Source: an uncultured beta proteobacterium (GTDB taxonomy: Bacteria; Pseudomonadota; Gammaproteobacteria; Burkholderiales; Burkholderiaceae_C). From it: a DNA stretch of 61,921 nucleotides. Under the pieces are notes generated by a model. The model saw nothing but the letters and a program-made list of their open reading frames with translations, did not search any database and had not been told where the DNA came from. Of the stretch, positions 1 to 11,800 are shown piece by piece (within the stretch, counting starts at the first letter, position 1; each line of letters starts with the position of its first letter). The translations under genes were made by a program, and so were the position numbers. Location of the stretch: NCBI GenBank assembly GCA_903930255.1, contig CAIYYA010000073.1, positions 1 to 61,921 on the forward strand, written 5' to 3'.

Positions 1-1
1 A

Positions 2-538
2 GCAACCATTCTGTTAAATACTGAACCAGCGTTTGATTCTGCCGCAGGAATAGCGGTTTTTGACGCATTCAAAAAATGTGAAATGGTTGTGTCGTTGACC
101 CCATTCAAGGCCAATCTAGATATCAGTGATGTTCTTTTGCCGATTGCACCATTCACTGAGACTCCTGGGACTTATGTCAATGCTGAGGGTCGTGTGCAAA
201 GTTTCCATGCAGTTGTCAAACCTTTAGGCGAAGCACGCCCTGCTTGGAAGGTCATCCGGACGTTGGCAAATATTTTGAATCTTCCTGGATTTACCTTTGA
301 ATCCTCACAAGAGATTCTTCTACACATCCACACCGAAAAAAGTGAGAACATGGCGGAGTATGTTTCTGCAAGTCGATTGAGCAATGCTTGCAAAATGCCA
401 AGTGTTTCACCGATCGACCCTGAACATATACCTTGCGTAGCGAGCATATATCAACTTGACGGTATTGTGCGTCGTGCAGTTTCGCTTCAAAGAACAGCAG
501 ATGCCAGTGTCGCTCAGTCCATGGAGGTCGCAGCATGA
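2..538 (+). CDS. nuoG: NADH-quinone oxidoreductase subunit G, C-terminal part (cut by window edge)
   Basis: Open from base 2 to the TGA at 536-538 with no start in the window, so only about the last 178 residues are present. The text carries the end of the molybdopterin-oxidoreductase-like domain of complex I subunit G (features such as [21 protein letters not shown] and [12 protein letters not shown] are typical of this family). NuoG belongs to the peripheral arm of NADH dehydrogenase and holds Fe-S clusters, which are in the missing N-terminal part. The stop overlaps the nuoH start (ATGA), consistent with translational coupling in the nuo operon. Identity is strongly supported by the following nuoH-N order. 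Confidence 0.93.
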   Translation, partial: ATILLNTEPAFDSAAGIAVFDAFKKCEMVVSLTPFKANLDISDVLLPIAPFTETPGTYVNAEGRVQSFHAVVKPLGEARPAWKVIRTLANILNLPGFTFESSQEILLHIHTEKSENMAEYVSASRLSNACKMPSVSPIDPEHIPCVASIYQLDGIVRRAVSLQRTADASVAQSMEVAA

Positions 539-1617
539 TTGATTCTCTGTTTTCTTTTGGGCAAGGTCTGATAACTGAAAATTGGTGGGTCGCTATAGCC
601 TGGCCAATTATTTGGGCTTTAGTAAAAGTTGTGGCAGTACTAATGCTAGTTTTGACCGCTGTTACTTATGCAACGCTTTGGGAACGTAAGTTACTGGGTT
701 GGGTGCAAATCCGTTTGGGTCCAAACCGTGTTGGTCCATGGGGTTTGTTGCAGCCAATTGCGGATGCTTTGAAGCTTATGACAAAAGAAATTGTCAGGCC
801 ATCAGCTTCAGATAAATTTCTTTTTTATCTGGGTCCTGTTTTGACGGTTGCGCCTGCTTTGGCTGCTTGGGCGGTGATTCCTTTTGGTCCTGAAATTGCC
901 GTTGCAAATCTGAATGCCGGATTGTTATTTCTAATGGCAATCGCTTCGATGGAAGTTTACGGTGTGATTATCTCCGGCTGGTCTTCTAATTCCAAGTATG
1001 CTTTTCTGGGTGCCTTGCGTGCTTCTGCACAAATGGTTAGTTACGAAATAGCGATGGGTTTTTGCTTTTTGATCGTACTCATGGTTTCAGCAAGTTTGAA
1101 TTTGTCTGACATTGTTGCGGGTCAGGGGAAGGGCTATTTTGCGCACATGGGTTTGTCTTTCTTGTCGTGGAACTGGTTGCCTTTGCTGCCTGTGCTGGTT
1201 GTCTATTTCATTTCTGGTCTAGCCGAAACTAATCGAACTCCATTTGATGTGATTGAAGGTGAATCAGAAATTGTTGCTGGTCACATGGTCGAATACTCTG
1301 GTATGTCATGGGCGATGTTTCAAATGGCTGAATACGCCAATATTTGGCTGATCTCCATACTGGCAACCACCATGTTTTTTGGTGGATGGTTATCGCCCAT
1401 CGATAGCGTATTCTTCAATGCCATTCCTGGCTGGATTTGGCTTGGTATTAAAACCTTTTTTGTGATGACGATGTTTATTTGGGTGCGGGTTACTTTTCCG
1501 CGTTTTCGCTACGATCAAATTATGCGCTTGGGTTGGAAAATCTTTATACCGGTGACCTTGGTGTGGTTGGTTGTGATCGGGGTGTGGATGCAAACCCCTT
1601 GGAACATTTGGAAGTAA
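535..1617 (+). CDS. nuoH: NADH-quinone oxidoreductase subunit H
   Basis: Membrane-arm subunit of complex I at the joint with the peripheral arm, forming part of the quinone chamber. It has 360 aa, a usual length for betaproteobacterial NuoH, with about eight hydrophobic helices. Family hallmarks seen are [19 protein letters not shown] near residue 50, and the conserved loop ETNRTPFD followed by [16 protein letters not shown] near residues 230-250, which lines the quinone site. The ATG start overlaps the nuoG stop by 4 bases. nuoI follows after 12 bases. Nothing is unusual in the reading frame. Confidence 0.98.
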   Translation: MIDSLFSFGQGLITENWWVAIAWPIIWALVKVVAVLMLVLTAVTYATLWERKLLGWVQIRLGPNRVGPWGLLQPIADALKLMTKEIVRPSASDKFLFYLGPVLTVAPALAAWAVIPFGPEIAVANLNAGLLFLMAIASMEVYGVIISGWSSNSKYAFLGALRASAQMVSYEIAMGFCFLIVLMVSASLNLSDIVAGQGKGYFAHMGLSFLSWNWLPLLPVLVVYFISGLAETNRTPFDVIEGESEIVAGHMVEYSGMSWAMFQMAEYANIWLISILATTMFFGGWLSPIDSVFFNAIPGWIWLGIKTFFVMTMFIWVRVTFPRFRYDQIMRLGWKIFIPVTLVWLVVIGVWMQTPWNIWK

Positions 1618-1629
1618 TTCGAGTAGTTT

Positions 1630-2163
1630 ATGTCTACCCCAACTTTAAATACGACTGATAACTCAAACGGGTGCTCCTTCTCCCTGAAGGACTTTTTATC
1701 GAGTTTTTTTCTGATTGAATTACTTAAGGGCATGAGGCTCACCGGCAAATATGCCTTTAGAAGCAAAATCACCCTTGAATATCCAGAGGAAAAGACACCT
1801 TTGTCGCCACGCTTCAGAGGTCTGCATGCGCTAAGGCGTTACGAGAATGGTGAAGAGCGGTGTATTGCCTGCAAATTATGTGAAGCAGTTTGTCCTGCGA
1901 TGGCAATCACAATTGAGTCCGAAATACGCGCTGATGGAACGCGACGCACAAGTCGCTATGACATTGACCTAACCAAATGTATTTTTTGTGGTTTTTGTGA
2001 AGAAAGTTGCCCGGTGGACTCGATTGTTGAAACCAATATACTTGAATATCACGGCGAAAAACGTGGTGATTTGTACTTTACCAAAGAAATGCTCTTGGCA
2101 GTTGGGGATAAATTTGAGGCAGAAATTGCCGCCAATAAATTGGCTGATGCCAAATACCGCTGA
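1630..2163 (+). CDS. nuoI: NADH-quinone oxidoreductase subunit I, 2x[4Fe-4S]
   Basis: Ferredoxin-like subunit carrying clusters N6a and N6b that hand electrons towards the quinone site. There are two CxxCxxCxxxCP motifs: [12 protein letters not shown] near residue 76 and [12 protein letters not shown] near residue 117. It has 177 aa. The N-terminus is about 15 residues longer than I recall for most relatives and is polar (Thr/Asn-rich), before the usual amphipathic segment. A shorter start is possible, but no better internal ATG precedes the conserved region. It lies between nuoH and nuoJ in operon order. Confidence 0.97.
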   Translation: MSTPTLNTTDNSNGCSFSLKDFLSSFFLIELLKGMRLTGKYAFRSKITLEYPEEKTPLSPRFRGLHALRRYENGEERCIACKLCEAVCPAMAITIESEIRADGTRRTSRYDIDLTKCIFCGFCEESCPVDSIVETNILEYHGEKRGDLYFTKEMLLAVGDKFEAEIAANKLADAKYR

Positions 2164-2188
2164 TTTGTCGTCAGAAAGAATCTGAATC

Positions 2189-2839
2189 ATGAGCATAACC
2201 ACCGGTCTCTTTTATTTATTATCTGCTGTATTACTTTATGCAGCTTTTCGTGTTATCACAACGCGTAATCCTGTGCATGCAGTGCTTTTCCTTGTGCTGA
2301 CGTTCTTTCAGGCTTCAATGATCTGGATGATTTTGAAGGCTGAGTTTCTATCATTGACCTTAATTTTGGTTTACGTTGGTGCCGTCATGGTGCTATTCCT
2401 TTTCGTTGTGATGATGCTTGATGTGAATATTGAAAAATTACGCCTCGGGTTTTGGAAGCAATTCCCACTTGCCGCCTTCATCGGAGTAATGATTATTCTG
2501 GAGATGTCGGCTGTGCTGATGGGTGGCTTTCGCGTCACTGAGGACGTCAGTTCAGTGGTCCAACTAACGCAGTCAAGTGTGCCTAAGTCGAATACTAAAG
2601 AGCTTGGAATATTGCTTTACACCCAATATTTGTATCCACTTGAAATTGCTGCTGCGATATTGTTGGTTGCCATGATTGCCGCAATAGCTTTAACCCTCAG
2701 ACAGCGTAAAGATGTCAAGGCAATTGATCCTGCAAGGCAGGTGCGTGTTAAAGCGACAGATCGTTTGCTCGTTGTAAAAATGTCACCAACGATGTTGGCG
2801 CCGACATCTGAGTCTTCACCATCGGAGATCAAAGCATGA
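2189..2839 (+). CDS. nuoJ: NADH-quinone oxidoreductase subunit J
   Basis: Membrane-arm subunit of complex I with five predicted helices in the first about 165 residues. The conserved segment [22 protein letters not shown] (residues about 55-77, including the pi-bulge helix typical of NuoJ) identifies it. The last about 45 residues form a polar, Pro/Ser-rich tail typical of proteobacterial NuoJ. It is 216 aa. The stop overlaps the nuoK start by 4 bases (ATGA), implying coupled translation. Confidence 0.97.
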   Translation: MSITTGLFYLLSAVLLYAAFRVITTRNPVHAVLFLVLTFFQASMIWMILKAEFLSLTLILVYVGAVMVLFLFVVMMLDVNIEKLRLGFWKQFPLAAFIGVMIILEMSAVLMGGFRVTEDVSSVVQLTQSSVPKSNTKELGILLYTQYLYPLEIAAAILLVAMIAAIALTLRQRKDVKAIDPARQVRVKATDRLLVVKMSPTMLAPTSESSPSEIKA

Positions 2840-3144
2840 CACTTACTTTAGGTCACTTTTTGACATTGGGTGCAATGCTGTTTGCATTGTCGGTTGTCGG
2901 AATTTTCTTGAATCGAAAAAACCTGATTGTGTTGATGATGGCAATCGAATTGATGCTACTGGCGGTCAATACTAATTTTGTTGCTTTTTCACATTATTTA
3001 GGGGATTTGAACGGGCAAATTTTTGTTTTCTTCATCTTGACTGTTGCGGCTGCTGAATCTGCTATTGGCTTGGCTATTTTGGTGCTCTTGTTTCGTAATA
3101 AGTCAAGTATCAACGTCGATGAACTTAATTCGTTAAAGGGTTAA
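2836..3144 (+). CDS. nuoK: NADH-quinone oxidoreductase subunit K
   Basis: Small three-helix subunit of the complex I membrane arm, taking part in proton translocation next to NuoJ and NuoN. It is 102 aa, the standard length. The conserved glutamates in [12 protein letters not shown] (helix 2) and [15 protein letters not shown] (helix 3) are present. The start overlaps the nuoJ stop, and nuoL starts 4 bases downstream of the stop. Confidence 0.98.
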   Translation: MTLTLGHFLTLGAMLFALSVVGIFLNRKNLIVLMMAIELMLLAVNTNFVAFSHYLGDLNGQIFVFFILTVAAAESAIGLAILVLLFRNKSSINVDELNSLKG

Positions 3145-3148
3145 TCAA

Positions 3149-5167
3149 ATGAGTCAAACCCTTTCTGCTTCCCTGCTTTTGGCTGTACCCATTGCTCCTT
3201 TACTGGGTGCGCTTGCTGCCGGTATTTGGGGTACAAAATTTGGTGGCAATTGGATCGGACGCCGGATGTCGCACAGCTTGACTATCCTAGGTGTTTTGGT
3301 TGCTTTTGTTCTGTCAGCTATCACACTTAAAAGCGTTGTCTTAGATGGTGCTCGCTTTAATGAAACCATATACACCTGGATGGTGCTGGGTGGTCTGAAA
3401 ATGGAAGTTGGGTTTCTGATTGATGGTTTAACTGCCATGATGATGTGCGTCGTTAGTTTTGTCTCACTCATGGTGCATATCTACACCATCGGGTATATGG
3501 AAGAAGATGAGGGTTACAACCGTTTCTTTTCATATATCTCTATTTTCACTTTCTCGATGCTGATGCTTGTTATGAGCAACAACATGCTTCAACTATTTTT
3601 TGGTTGGGAAGCTGTTGGCTTGGTTTCATATTTGCTAATTGGATTTTGGTTCAATAAACCGACAGCCATTTTTGCCAACATGAAAGCTTTTTTAGTGAAT
3701 CGCGTTGGTGACTTCGGTTTTATTCTGGGGATTGGTTTGTTGACGGCATATAGCGGATCTCTCAATTACGCAGAGATATTTGCTAAAGCGCCTGAATTGG
3801 CAAAGCTCAGTGTGCCAGGTACCGGATGGATGTTGCTCACAGCTGCTTCAATTTGTTTGTTTATTGGTGCGATGGGTAAATCTGCTCAATTTCCATTGCA
3901 TGTTTGGCTACCCGATTCAATGGAAGGCCCAACACCTATTTCTGCATTGATACACGCAGCAACCATGGTTACAGCGGGTATTTTTATGGTTGCCAGGATG
4001 TCCCCCTTGTTTGAATACAGTGAGGTCGCGCTTAATTTTGTTTTGATAATTGGATCAATCACTGCGCTTTTCATGGGTTTTCTTGGAATTATTCAAAACG
4101 ATATCAAGAGAATAGTCGCCTACTCGACACTATCACAATTGGGATATATGACGGTAGCGCTAGGTGCTTCTGCCTACTCGGTGGCGGTCTTTCACTTGAT
4201 GACGCACGCATTCTTCAAAGCTTTGCTGTTTCTTGCTGCTGGTTCAGTCATCATGGGGGTGCATCACAATCAGGACATTCGCTGGATGGGTGGTTTGCGG
4301 AAGTACATGCCAATCACTTGGATTACCTCTTTGCTGGGATCGTTGGCGCTGATTGGAACACCGTTTTTTGCAGGGTTTTATTCCAAAGATGAGATCATCA
4401 TGGCTGTGCATGCTAGCCAACTGCCTGCTGCTGGCTTTGCTTATTTCGCTGTTTTAGCGGGTGTTTTTGTGACTGCGTTTTATTCCTTCCGTTTGTATTT
4501 TTTGGTTTTTCACGGGAAAGAGCGTTTTGATCAGAATCCGGACAAACATCATGATGCGCATGATCACGGGCATCATGCAAAATCACTCCATCCGCATGAG
4601 TCTCCCTGGGTTGTCACTATGCCTTTGATCATGTTGGCTATTCCCTCTGTGTTGATCGGTTTCATGACGATTGGCCCCATGCTTTTTGGAGACTTTTTCA
4701 AAGATGCCATCGTTGTGAATGCAACACTCCACAAAGCCATGGAAAGTTTGCGTTTGGAGTATCACGGCCCAGTGCAAATGGCTTTGCATGGACTCACATC
4801 AGCACCTTTCTGGTTAGCGCTGTCAGGCGTGGTTTGTGCATACTATATGTATATGGTCAACCCGGCAGTTCCTACAGCCATTAAAAAGCGTTTTGAAAGT
4901 GTTTACGTGCTATTGGAAAACAAATATTACATGGACTGGTTCAATGAAAACGTGCTGGCTCCAGCGGCTCGTGGCTTGGGGATGGGTTTGTGGAAACTGG
5001 GTGATCAACGTTTGATTGATGGTGCTTTGGTAAATGGTTCATGGCGCGTGATTGGATGGATTTCTGGTGCTGTTCGCAAATTGCAAACAGGTTTCCTTTA
5101 TGACTATGCCTTGACGATGGTTGTGGGTGTTTTTGTTTTGATGACGTATTTCGTCTGGCTCAAATAG
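3149..5167 (+). CDS. nuoL: NADH-quinone oxidoreductase subunit L
   Basis: Antiporter-like proton-pumping subunit at the distal end of the membrane arm, with the long lateral helix at its C-terminus. It is 672 aa, as expected. Conserved motifs seen are FFGWEAVGLVSYLLIGFW (essential Glu of helix 5), GAMGKSAQFPLHVWLPDSM (Lys of helix 7), and ALIHAATMVTAGIFM. A His/Asp-rich loop (HHDAHDHGHHAK, near residue 470) lies between late helices, a common feature of proteobacterial NuoL. Spacing is 4 bases to nuoK and 13 to nuoM. Confidence 0.98.
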   Translation: MSQTLSASLLLAVPIAPLLGALAAGIWGTKFGGNWIGRRMSHSLTILGVLVAFVLSAITLKSVVLDGARFNETIYTWMVLGGLKMEVGFLIDGLTAMMMCVVSFVSLMVHIYTIGYMEEDEGYNRFFSYISIFTFSMLMLVMSNNMLQLFFGWEAVGLVSYLLIGFWFNKPTAIFANMKAFLVNRVGDFGFILGIGLLTAYSGSLNYAEIFAKAPELAKLSVPGTGWMLLTAASICLFIGAMGKSAQFPLHVWLPDSMEGPTPISALIHAATMVTAGIFMVARMSPLFEYSEVALNFVLIIGSITALFMGFLGIIQNDIKRIVAYSTLSQLGYMTVALGASAYSVAVFHLMTHAFFKALLFLAAGSVIMGVHHNQDIRWMGGLRKYMPITWITSLLGSLALIGTPFFAGFYSKDEIIMAVHASQLPAAGFAYFAVLAGVFVTAFYSFRLYFLVFHGKERFDQNPDKHHDAHDHGHHAKSLHPHESPWVVTMPLIMLAIPSVLIGFMTIGPMLFGDFFKDAIVVNATLHKAMESLRLEYHGPVQMALHGLTSAPFWLALSGVVCAYYMYMVNPAVPTAIKKRFESVYVLLENKYYMDWFNENVLAPAARGLGMGLWKLGDQRLIDGALVNGSWRVIGWISGAVRKLQTGFLYDYALTMVVGVFVLMTYFVWLK

Positions 5168-5180
5168 GAGAAATATAAAA

Positions 5181-6656
5181 ATGGGTTTGCTGAGCCTGGC
5201 TATTTGGACACCGGTCGCGTTTGGTGTCATCTTATTGGCACTTGGTCGTGATGACCAAGCGCCGGTTGTTCGATGGGTAGCGCTGATTGGCGCGATTTTT
5301 GGACTGTTGGTCACAATTCCTTTGATCACGCGTTTCGACGTTACAACTGCAGCCATGCAGTTCGTTGAGCGTGCTCCATGGATTGAACGGTTTAATATTC
5401 ACTATCACCTTGGAATAGATGGAATCTCTGTCTGGTTTATTCTGCTCACGGCATTCATCAATGTGATTGTTGTGATTGCAAGCTGGGAATCAATTACCCG
5501 GCGAGTCAATCAGTACATGGGTGCATTTCTAATTTTGAGCGGACTCATGATTGGTGTTTTCTGCGCTCTGGACGGCATGCTTTTCTATGTATTCTTTGAA
5601 GCTACCTTGATCCCCATGTATCTCATCATTGGTGTTTGGGGGGGGCCTAACAAAATTTACGCGGCATTTAAGTTTTTCTTGTATACGTTGCTTGGCTCAT
5701 TGTTGATGCTTGTTGCTTTAATCTATCTGTATAGTGCCTCGAATGGCAGTTTTGATTTGTTGGTTTGGCAAAAACTTCCCATTGGTAGCACCGCACAATC
5801 GCTGCTGTTTTTCGCGTTTCTTGCAGCTTTTGCTGTCAAGGTTCCGATGTGGCCCGTTCATACTTGGCTGCCCGACGTGCACGTTGAGGCACCTACTGGG
5901 GGTTCTGCGGTGTTGGCTGCCATCATGCTGAAACTGGGTGCTTATGGTTTTTTACGCTTTTCTTTGCCTATCACTCCTGACGCATCTCACGAATGGGCTG
6001 GTTTGATGATTGGCTTGTCGTTGGCCGCTGTTATCTATGTTGGTTTAGTCACTATGGTGCAAAATGACATGAAGAAACTGGTGGCGTACTCATCAGTGGC
6101 ACATATGGGTTTTGTGACCCTTGGTTTTTTCATTTTCAATGATTTGGGTGTTGCCGGCGGCATCGTCCAGATGATTTCACACGGTTTTGTTTCTGCTGCC
6201 ATGTTTCTGGGAATCGGCGTTTTGTACGACCGTGTGCATTCACGCGAAATTTCGAGTTATGGTGGTGTTATCAACACCATGCCGAAATTTACGGCTTTTG
6301 CTTTATTGTTTGCAATGGCTAACTGTGGTTTGCCTGGAACAGCGGGTTTCGTCGGTGAGTGGATGGTTATTTTGGGGGCTGTGAAGGTCAACTTCTGGAT
6401 CGGAATGGCTGCTGCGAGTGCTTTGATTTTTGGTGCTGCTTATACGCTGTGGATGTTTAAGCGGGTCTATTTGGGCGCGGTTGCCAATGACCATGTTAAG
6501 CATCTCAAGGACATTGGTGCGCGGGATTTTTTCTACCTAAGTCTATTAGCCGCTGCTGTTCTTTATATGGGTGTCTATCCCAAGCCGTTTACCGATGTCA
6601 TGGATGTTTCAGTAGCTGAGCTACTTAAGCACGTGGCTCACTCCAAACTGAACTGA
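5181..6656 (+). CDS. nuoM: NADH-quinone oxidoreductase subunit M
   Basis: Second antiporter-like subunit of complex I. It is 491 aa with about 14 helices. Diagnostic stretches are FFEATLIPMYLIIGVWGG (conserved Glu) and AAFAVKVPMWPVHTWLPD followed by HVEAPTGGSAVLAAIMLK (conserved Lys). A clear Shine-Dalgarno sequence (AGGAGAAAT) precedes the ATG. It follows nuoL by 13 bases and precedes nuoN by 37 bases. Confidence 0.98.
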   Translation: MGLLSLAIWTPVAFGVILLALGRDDQAPVVRWVALIGAIFGLLVTIPLITRFDVTTAAMQFVERAPWIERFNIHYHLGIDGISVWFILLTAFINVIVVIASWESITRRVNQYMGAFLILSGLMIGVFCALDGMLFYVFFEATLIPMYLIIGVWGGPNKIYAAFKFFLYTLLGSLLMLVALIYLYSASNGSFDLLVWQKLPIGSTAQSLLFFAFLAAFAVKVPMWPVHTWLPDVHVEAPTGGSAVLAAIMLKLGAYGFLRFSLPITPDASHEWAGLMIGLSLAAVIYVGLVTMVQNDMKKLVAYSSVAHMGFVTLGFFIFNDLGVAGGIVQMISHGFVSAAMFLGIGVLYDRVHSREISSYGGVINTMPKFTAFALLFAMANCGLPGTAGFVGEWMVILGAVKVNFWIGMAAASALIFGAAYTLWMFKRVYLGAVANDHVKHLKDIGARDFFYLSLLAAAVLYMGVYPKPFTDVMDVSVAELLKHVAHSKLN

Positions 6657-6693
6657 CCAGTCTGCATTGACTATATTGAGATAAGAGATTCTT

Positions 6694-8184
6694 ATGATTG
6701 ACAAACTCAGTTTGATCGCTGTATATCCAGAAATGCTATTGTTGGTCATGGCGTGTGTTATCGCCTTGTTTGACTTAATGGTGAAAAGTCGTCAGCGAAC
6801 AGCAACTTATGCTGTGACGATGATAACTTTAGCAGTGGTCGCTGCTTTGCAAGCCAGCTATGCCTCGAGTGGCGTAACACATTATGCGTTTGGCAATATG
6901 GTCGTTAGTGATGTCATGGGCAATTGGCTGAAGTGTTTTTCAGCGTTAGCAGTGATGGTGACATTGGTATATGCGCGCCCTTATGCAGCCGATCGGGATA
7001 TGCTTAGTTCGGGTGGGGAAATGTTTGTTTTGAGCATTTTTTCATTGCTTGGAATGTTTGTCATGATCTCTGGAAATAATTTTTTAGTGATCTATCTTGG
7101 AATCGAACTACTGACCTTGTCCGCTTATGCTTTGGTTGCATTGCGCCGTGATCATGGTGATGCAGTTGAAGCATCGATGAAATATTTTGTGCTTGGTGCA
7201 TTGGCTTCAGGTTTCCTGTTGTATGGTATGTCGATGATTTATGGTGCAACCGGTTCACTCGATTTACAAGAAGTATTAAAAGCCATCAACTCTGGTCAGA
7301 TCAAGCACCAAGTTCTGGTGTTTGGTTTGGTATTTGTGGTGGCTGGGTTAGCCTTTAAGTTAGGAGTGGTTCCGTTTCATATGTGGATTCCTGATGTCTA
7401 TCAAGGTGCACCAACGGCGATTACATTGATGATTGGTGGAGCGCCAAAGCTGGCTGCCTTTGCTGTAACGATCCGCTTATTGGTTGAAGGTTTGCTACCG
7501 TTAGCGATTGACTGGCAACAAATGCTTCTCATACTGGCCGTGCTGTCGCTTGCTATTGGTAATCTCGCTGCGATTGCTCAAACCAATATGAAACGTATGT
7601 TGGCGTTCTCGACTATTTCTCATATGGGCTTTGTACTGATTGGCATGATGTCAGGTGTTGTCCAGGGTCACCCCGAAGCGATGGGCAACGCCTACAGTTC
7701 TTCCATGTTCTATGTCATTACCTACGTTTTGACAACCTTGGCAAGTTTTGGTGTCATTTTGTTGTTAGCTCGATCCGGTTTTGAGAGCGAAGAGATAACT
7801 GATTTTGCAGGACTGAACCAGCGAAATCCTTTTTATGCTGGGTTGATGGCGATGTGCATGTTTTCACTTGCTGGCATTCCTCCTATGGTCGGGTTTTATG
7901 CGAAATTGTCGGTCCTTCAGGCCTTGATTACATCAGGCGGCGCATTGCATATGTCGGTTGCTGTTTTTGCCGTCATGATGTCGCTTATTGGTGCTTTTTA
8001 TTACCTGCGTGTGATCAAGGTGATGTACTTTGACGCTCCGATCACAGCGGCAGAAGTTAGTTCTCCCTTTGATGTTCGTGCTGTTTTGTCATTCAACGGT
8101 GCTTTATTGCTCGTTTTGGGCTTGCTTCCTGGTGGTTTGATGGCACTTTGCACGAAAGCTATTTCTCAATTGTTCGCCACATAA
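6694..8184 (+). CDS. nuoN: NADH-quinone oxidoreductase subunit N
   Basis: Third antiporter-like subunit, adjacent to NuoK in the assembled membrane arm. It is 496 aa, hydrophobic throughout. Conserved motifs are [20 protein letters not shown] (Glu in helix 5), [20 protein letters not shown] (Lys in helix 7) and [12 protein letters not shown]. It is the last nuo gene here. The NUDIX hydrolase begins 41 bases downstream with no terminator-like hairpin between them, so read-through is likely. Confidence 0.98.
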   Translation: MIDKLSLIAVYPEMLLLVMACVIALFDLMVKSRQRTATYAVTMITLAVVAALQASYASSGVTHYAFGNMVVSDVMGNWLKCFSALAVMVTLVYARPYAADRDMLSSGGEMFVLSIFSLLGMFVMISGNNFLVIYLGIELLTLSAYALVALRRDHGDAVEASMKYFVLGALASGFLLYGMSMIYGATGSLDLQEVLKAINSGQIKHQVLVFGLVFVVAGLAFKLGVVPFHMWIPDVYQGAPTAITLMIGGAPKLAAFAVTIRLLVEGLLPLAIDWQQMLLILAVLSLAIGNLAAIAQTNMKRMLAFSTISHMGFVLIGMMSGVVQGHPEAMGNAYSSSMFYVITYVLTTLASFGVILLLARSGFESEEITDFAGLNQRNPFYAGLMAMCMFSLAGIPPMVGFYAKLSVLQALITSGGALHMSVAVFAVMMSLIGAFYYLRVIKVMYFDAPITAAEVSSPFDVRAVLSFNGALLLVLGLLPGGLMALCTKAISQLFAT

Positions 8185-8225
8185 CTCAGGTGCTGCGTTC
8201 GTTTTAAAGCATAAACCTCTGATCT

Positions 8226-8807
8226 GTGTCTGATTTTTTATCCGAGACCAAACTTAGTAGCACTGAGTTGCTCAAAGGTAACTTATTGCACGTATTCCGT
8301 GATCAGGTTCGTCTTCCAAATCAAGCAGTTGCCCTGCGTGAGTATGTGGTTCATCCGGGTGCCGTGATGGTGGTGCCGTTTCTTGAAGAAGCACAGGGTC
8401 AAATTAAGCTCGTTCTTGAGCGGCAATTCCGTTACCCGATTGGCCGAATCATGATCGAGTTTCCCGCTGGAAAACTCGACACGGGTGAAGCATGTTTTGA
8501 TTGTGCAGTTCGAGAGTTACGCGAAGAAACCGGTTATCTTGCGCAACAATGGGCGCATGTTGGTGTTCTGCATCCGTTGATTGCTTACTCTACTGAGTTT
8601 ATTGACATCTGGTTTGCGCGCCATTTGACCCTGGGTGCGCGCCAGCTTGACGAGGGTGAATTTCTTGAGGTTTTTGCTGTTTCTCCCGAACAGCTGTTGC
8701 TGATGTGCCAAAACGGATCCATCACTGATGCCAAGACACTCGTAGCGGCGCTTTGGGTGCAGAATTTCCTGTCTGGAAACTGGCCGCTTGAATGGAAAAC
8801 ATTGTAA
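8226..8807 (+). CDS. NUDIX hydrolase, ADP-ribose pyrophosphatase-like
   Basis: Hydrolyses a nucleoside diphosphate linked to another moiety; the closest known group is ADP-sugar/ADP-ribose pyrophosphatase (NudF type). The complete Nudix box GX5EX7REXXEEXG is readable from GKLDTGE to RELREETG near residues 79-101. It is 193 aa with a GTG start (GTG TCT GAT); no in-frame ATG precedes the conserved core. Its place directly after nuoN is a recurring arrangement in Burkholderiales, and a role in removing ADP-ribose made from NAD is an inference. Substrate specificity cannot be read from the sequence. Confidence 0.88.
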   Translation: MSDFLSETKLSSTELLKGNLLHVFRDQVRLPNQAVALREYVVHPGAVMVVPFLEEAQGQIKLVLERQFRYPIGRIMIEFPAGKLDTGEACFDCAVRELREETGYLAQQWAHVGVLHPLIAYSTEFIDIWFARHLTLGARQLDEGEFLEVFAVSPEQLLLMCQNGSITDAKTLVAALWVQNFLSGNWPLEWKTL

Positions 8808-8864
8808 GCATGTAGCACTCGAAGTACTTAGAATCCCAATTGACCCAAACAATTGGAGATGTGT

Positions 8865-11800
8865 GTGTTCCAGATTTCACTTGCTGCGCTTCGGTCGCAA
8901 GCACTTTCCAGCACAAGTTCTGCTGAATCACCATTTGCAGATTTTGTTTCTGCTTATTTTGAGAATGCAGATCCGCAAGAGCTACAGGTTCGCGATTTCT
9001 CCATGCTGTGCGCTCTTGCCAGAGCACATTGGCGCTTGCTGAACGCTACACCCAATGCCAACGGCGCCCGAATCCGGGTCTTTAATCCGAGTTTGGCTGA
9101 AGATGGTTTTGTCAGCGAACACACGGTGATCCAAATTGTGCATGACGACATGCCCTTTTTGGTTGACTCAGTGACCATGTCGGTGAATCGTAGTGGTCGG
9201 ATGGCGCATTGGATCGTGCATCCTTTGCTCACCATTGAACGAAACGCCCAAGCTCAAGTGCTCTATGCATGTCCCGCTCTGCGCGAAACAAATTCGGCGC
9301 ATCCGGTGGCTTCGCTGATTTTGTTAGAGTGTGATCGAATCTTGTTGGATAGTGAACGCTTGGCCATGGAGCAAGACTTGGCTGATGTTTTGCATCACGT
9401 CAGTGCAGTTGTGCGAGATTGGCGATCAATGCTTGAACAGTTGCAGGTTTCCATACAAACATCTGTGAATGCGCCACTACCAGCTGCTTCGCTTAGTGAG
9501 GGTTTAGCCTTCGCACAGTGGCTGCAAGATCAGCATTTCACTTTCTTGGGAGCCTGCACAGTTCAAATCACGAACATTGCGGGAGTACTACAGACTGAAA
9601 CTGTTCAGAAAGAAGCCCTGGGCTTATTGTCGCTAGCTCTACAGGCTCAGGCGCTGAATTGGAACGATGATGTGCACGATTTTCTGAGTTCTCAAGAATT
9701 CGTATCGGTATCCAAATCCATGACACGCTCTAGCGTGCATCGACCTTCTTATCTGGACTGCATTTCAATTAAGTTATATGACACTACGGGTACTGTGACC
9801 GGAGTTTCACGTTTTATAGGTCTTTACACTTCGAAAGCCTATGCTGCTGCCGTTGATACAGTCCCAATGATTCGTCAGCGCTGTGCAGATGTCATCTCGG
9901 GTGCCGGTGTGGTGCCCGACAGCCATGCCGCTAAGGCTTTACAAGCGATTCTGGAAGCTTATCCGCGCGATGAACTTTTTCAAATTGACACGCCCACCCT
10001 GATGGCTCATGCCACTGGCATCTTGCGTCTACAGGAGCGCCAGCGTACCCGAATTTTTATCCGTCGCGATGCCTTTCGTCGCTTTGTATCCTTGCAGGTA
10101 TTCGTACCACGCGATCGATTCAACACTGAGTTGCGCAGCAAGATTGGTGACGAACTTTGCCGAGTCTTTGAAGGTCAGTCCATCGACTTTACGCCGATGC
10201 TGACAGACAGCCCATTGGCGCGCATTCATTACATAGTGCGCACACCTTCGGACACCAGACAGGATGTTGATTTGAATGCACTGGAGGCACGCATTGCGCA
10301 ACTGGCAAGACGCTGGGAAGACGACTGTCGCCAAGAGCTCATACAAACGCATGGTGAAAGCATGGGCTCTGCACTTGCGTTACGTTTTTCCAGCCATTTT
10401 CCCAACGCATATCGTGAAGATTTTTCTGCAGCCATAGCCGCAGCTGACACGTTGACTCTTTCGGGCCTGATAAACACAACACCGTTGGCCGTTCGTCTGT
10501 ATCGTCCGCTTGACAGTTCGGCTGGTTTACTGCGTTTTAAAATTTTTAGTTCACTCAAAGTTGCCCTGTCTGACTCCTTGCCGCTACTTGAGTGCATGGG
10601 TGCACGTGTGCTTGACGAGCGGCCCTATCGTGTGGCTGATCCTGCACAGGCCTCTTCATACTGGATTCACGATTTGGGGTTGCAGTTTCCTGCTAGCTGT
10701 CAGTTCGCAGAGTTTTGCGAACGATTTGAGTCGCTTTTTTTACAGGTTTGGAGTAACCAAATTGATAGTGATGATTTGAATCGACTGATTTTGACCACCA
10801 AGCTCGATGCCCGAGCCATCGCTATCTTGCGTGCATACACGCGTTACTTTAAACAGCTTGGACTGCCTTTTGGTCAAAGTTACCTTGAATCTGCGCTGCT
10901 GAAAAACCCGAGCCTTGCTGAGCTTCTGTACCAAATTTTTGATACCCGTTTAAATCCGGCAATCGACACAGACCGAGATGCCACAGAAAGAAAGCTGTGT
11001 CAAAGTTTTGAGCAAGCATTAACTTTGGTCGTCAGCTTGGACGAAGAACGTATCTTGCAGCAATATCTCAGCACGCTACTGGCGACGGTGCGCACCAATG
11101 CTTGGCAAACCTCAGATGGCGGTTTCAAATCTTATTTGAGCTTCAAATTAAATCCGAAATTGGTTTTCGCAATGCCCGAGCCCAAACCACAGTTTGAAAT
11201 TTGGGTTTATTCACCACGTCTGGAAGGGCTGCATCTGCGCTTTGGAAAGGTTGCTCGAGGTGGGTTGAGGTGGTCTGACAGGCGCGAAGATTTCCGCACT
11301 GAAATACTCGGATTGGTGAAAGCGCAGCAGGTGAAAAACACCGTGATTGTTCCCGTTGGTTCAAAAGGTGGATTTGTCCTCAAGCGTGAAATCAGTCCGG
11401 CGGATAGGGATGCCTATATGGCCGAAGGTATCGCCTGTTATCAGCTGTTTCTTTGTGGCTTGCTGGACTTGACAGACAATTTGCAGGGGGGGCTTGTTGT
11501 TGCGCCAGTTCAGCTGGTACGTCATGACGCAGATGATCCCTACCTCGTGGTGGCCGCTGACAAAGGCACAGCTAGTTTTTCTGACATCGCCAATGCCATC
11601 TCAAGGCAATACAAATTTTGGTTGGGTGATGCTTTTGCTTCGGGTGGCTCAGTCGGTTATGACCATAAAAAAATGGGCATAACCGCGCGTGGTGCCTGGG
11701 AGTCAGCGAAACGGCACTTCCGCTCGTTGGGGCGTGACATTCAAACCCAGGCCTTCACAGTGGTGGGTATTGGCGATATGTCAGGGGATGTTTTTGGCAA

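Noticed and set aside
2-538. Reading the first gene as a complete 151-aa protein from ATG 83
   Set aside because: The same frame is open to the left edge with clear NuoG sequence, so the gene is truncated by the window and the ATG is internal.
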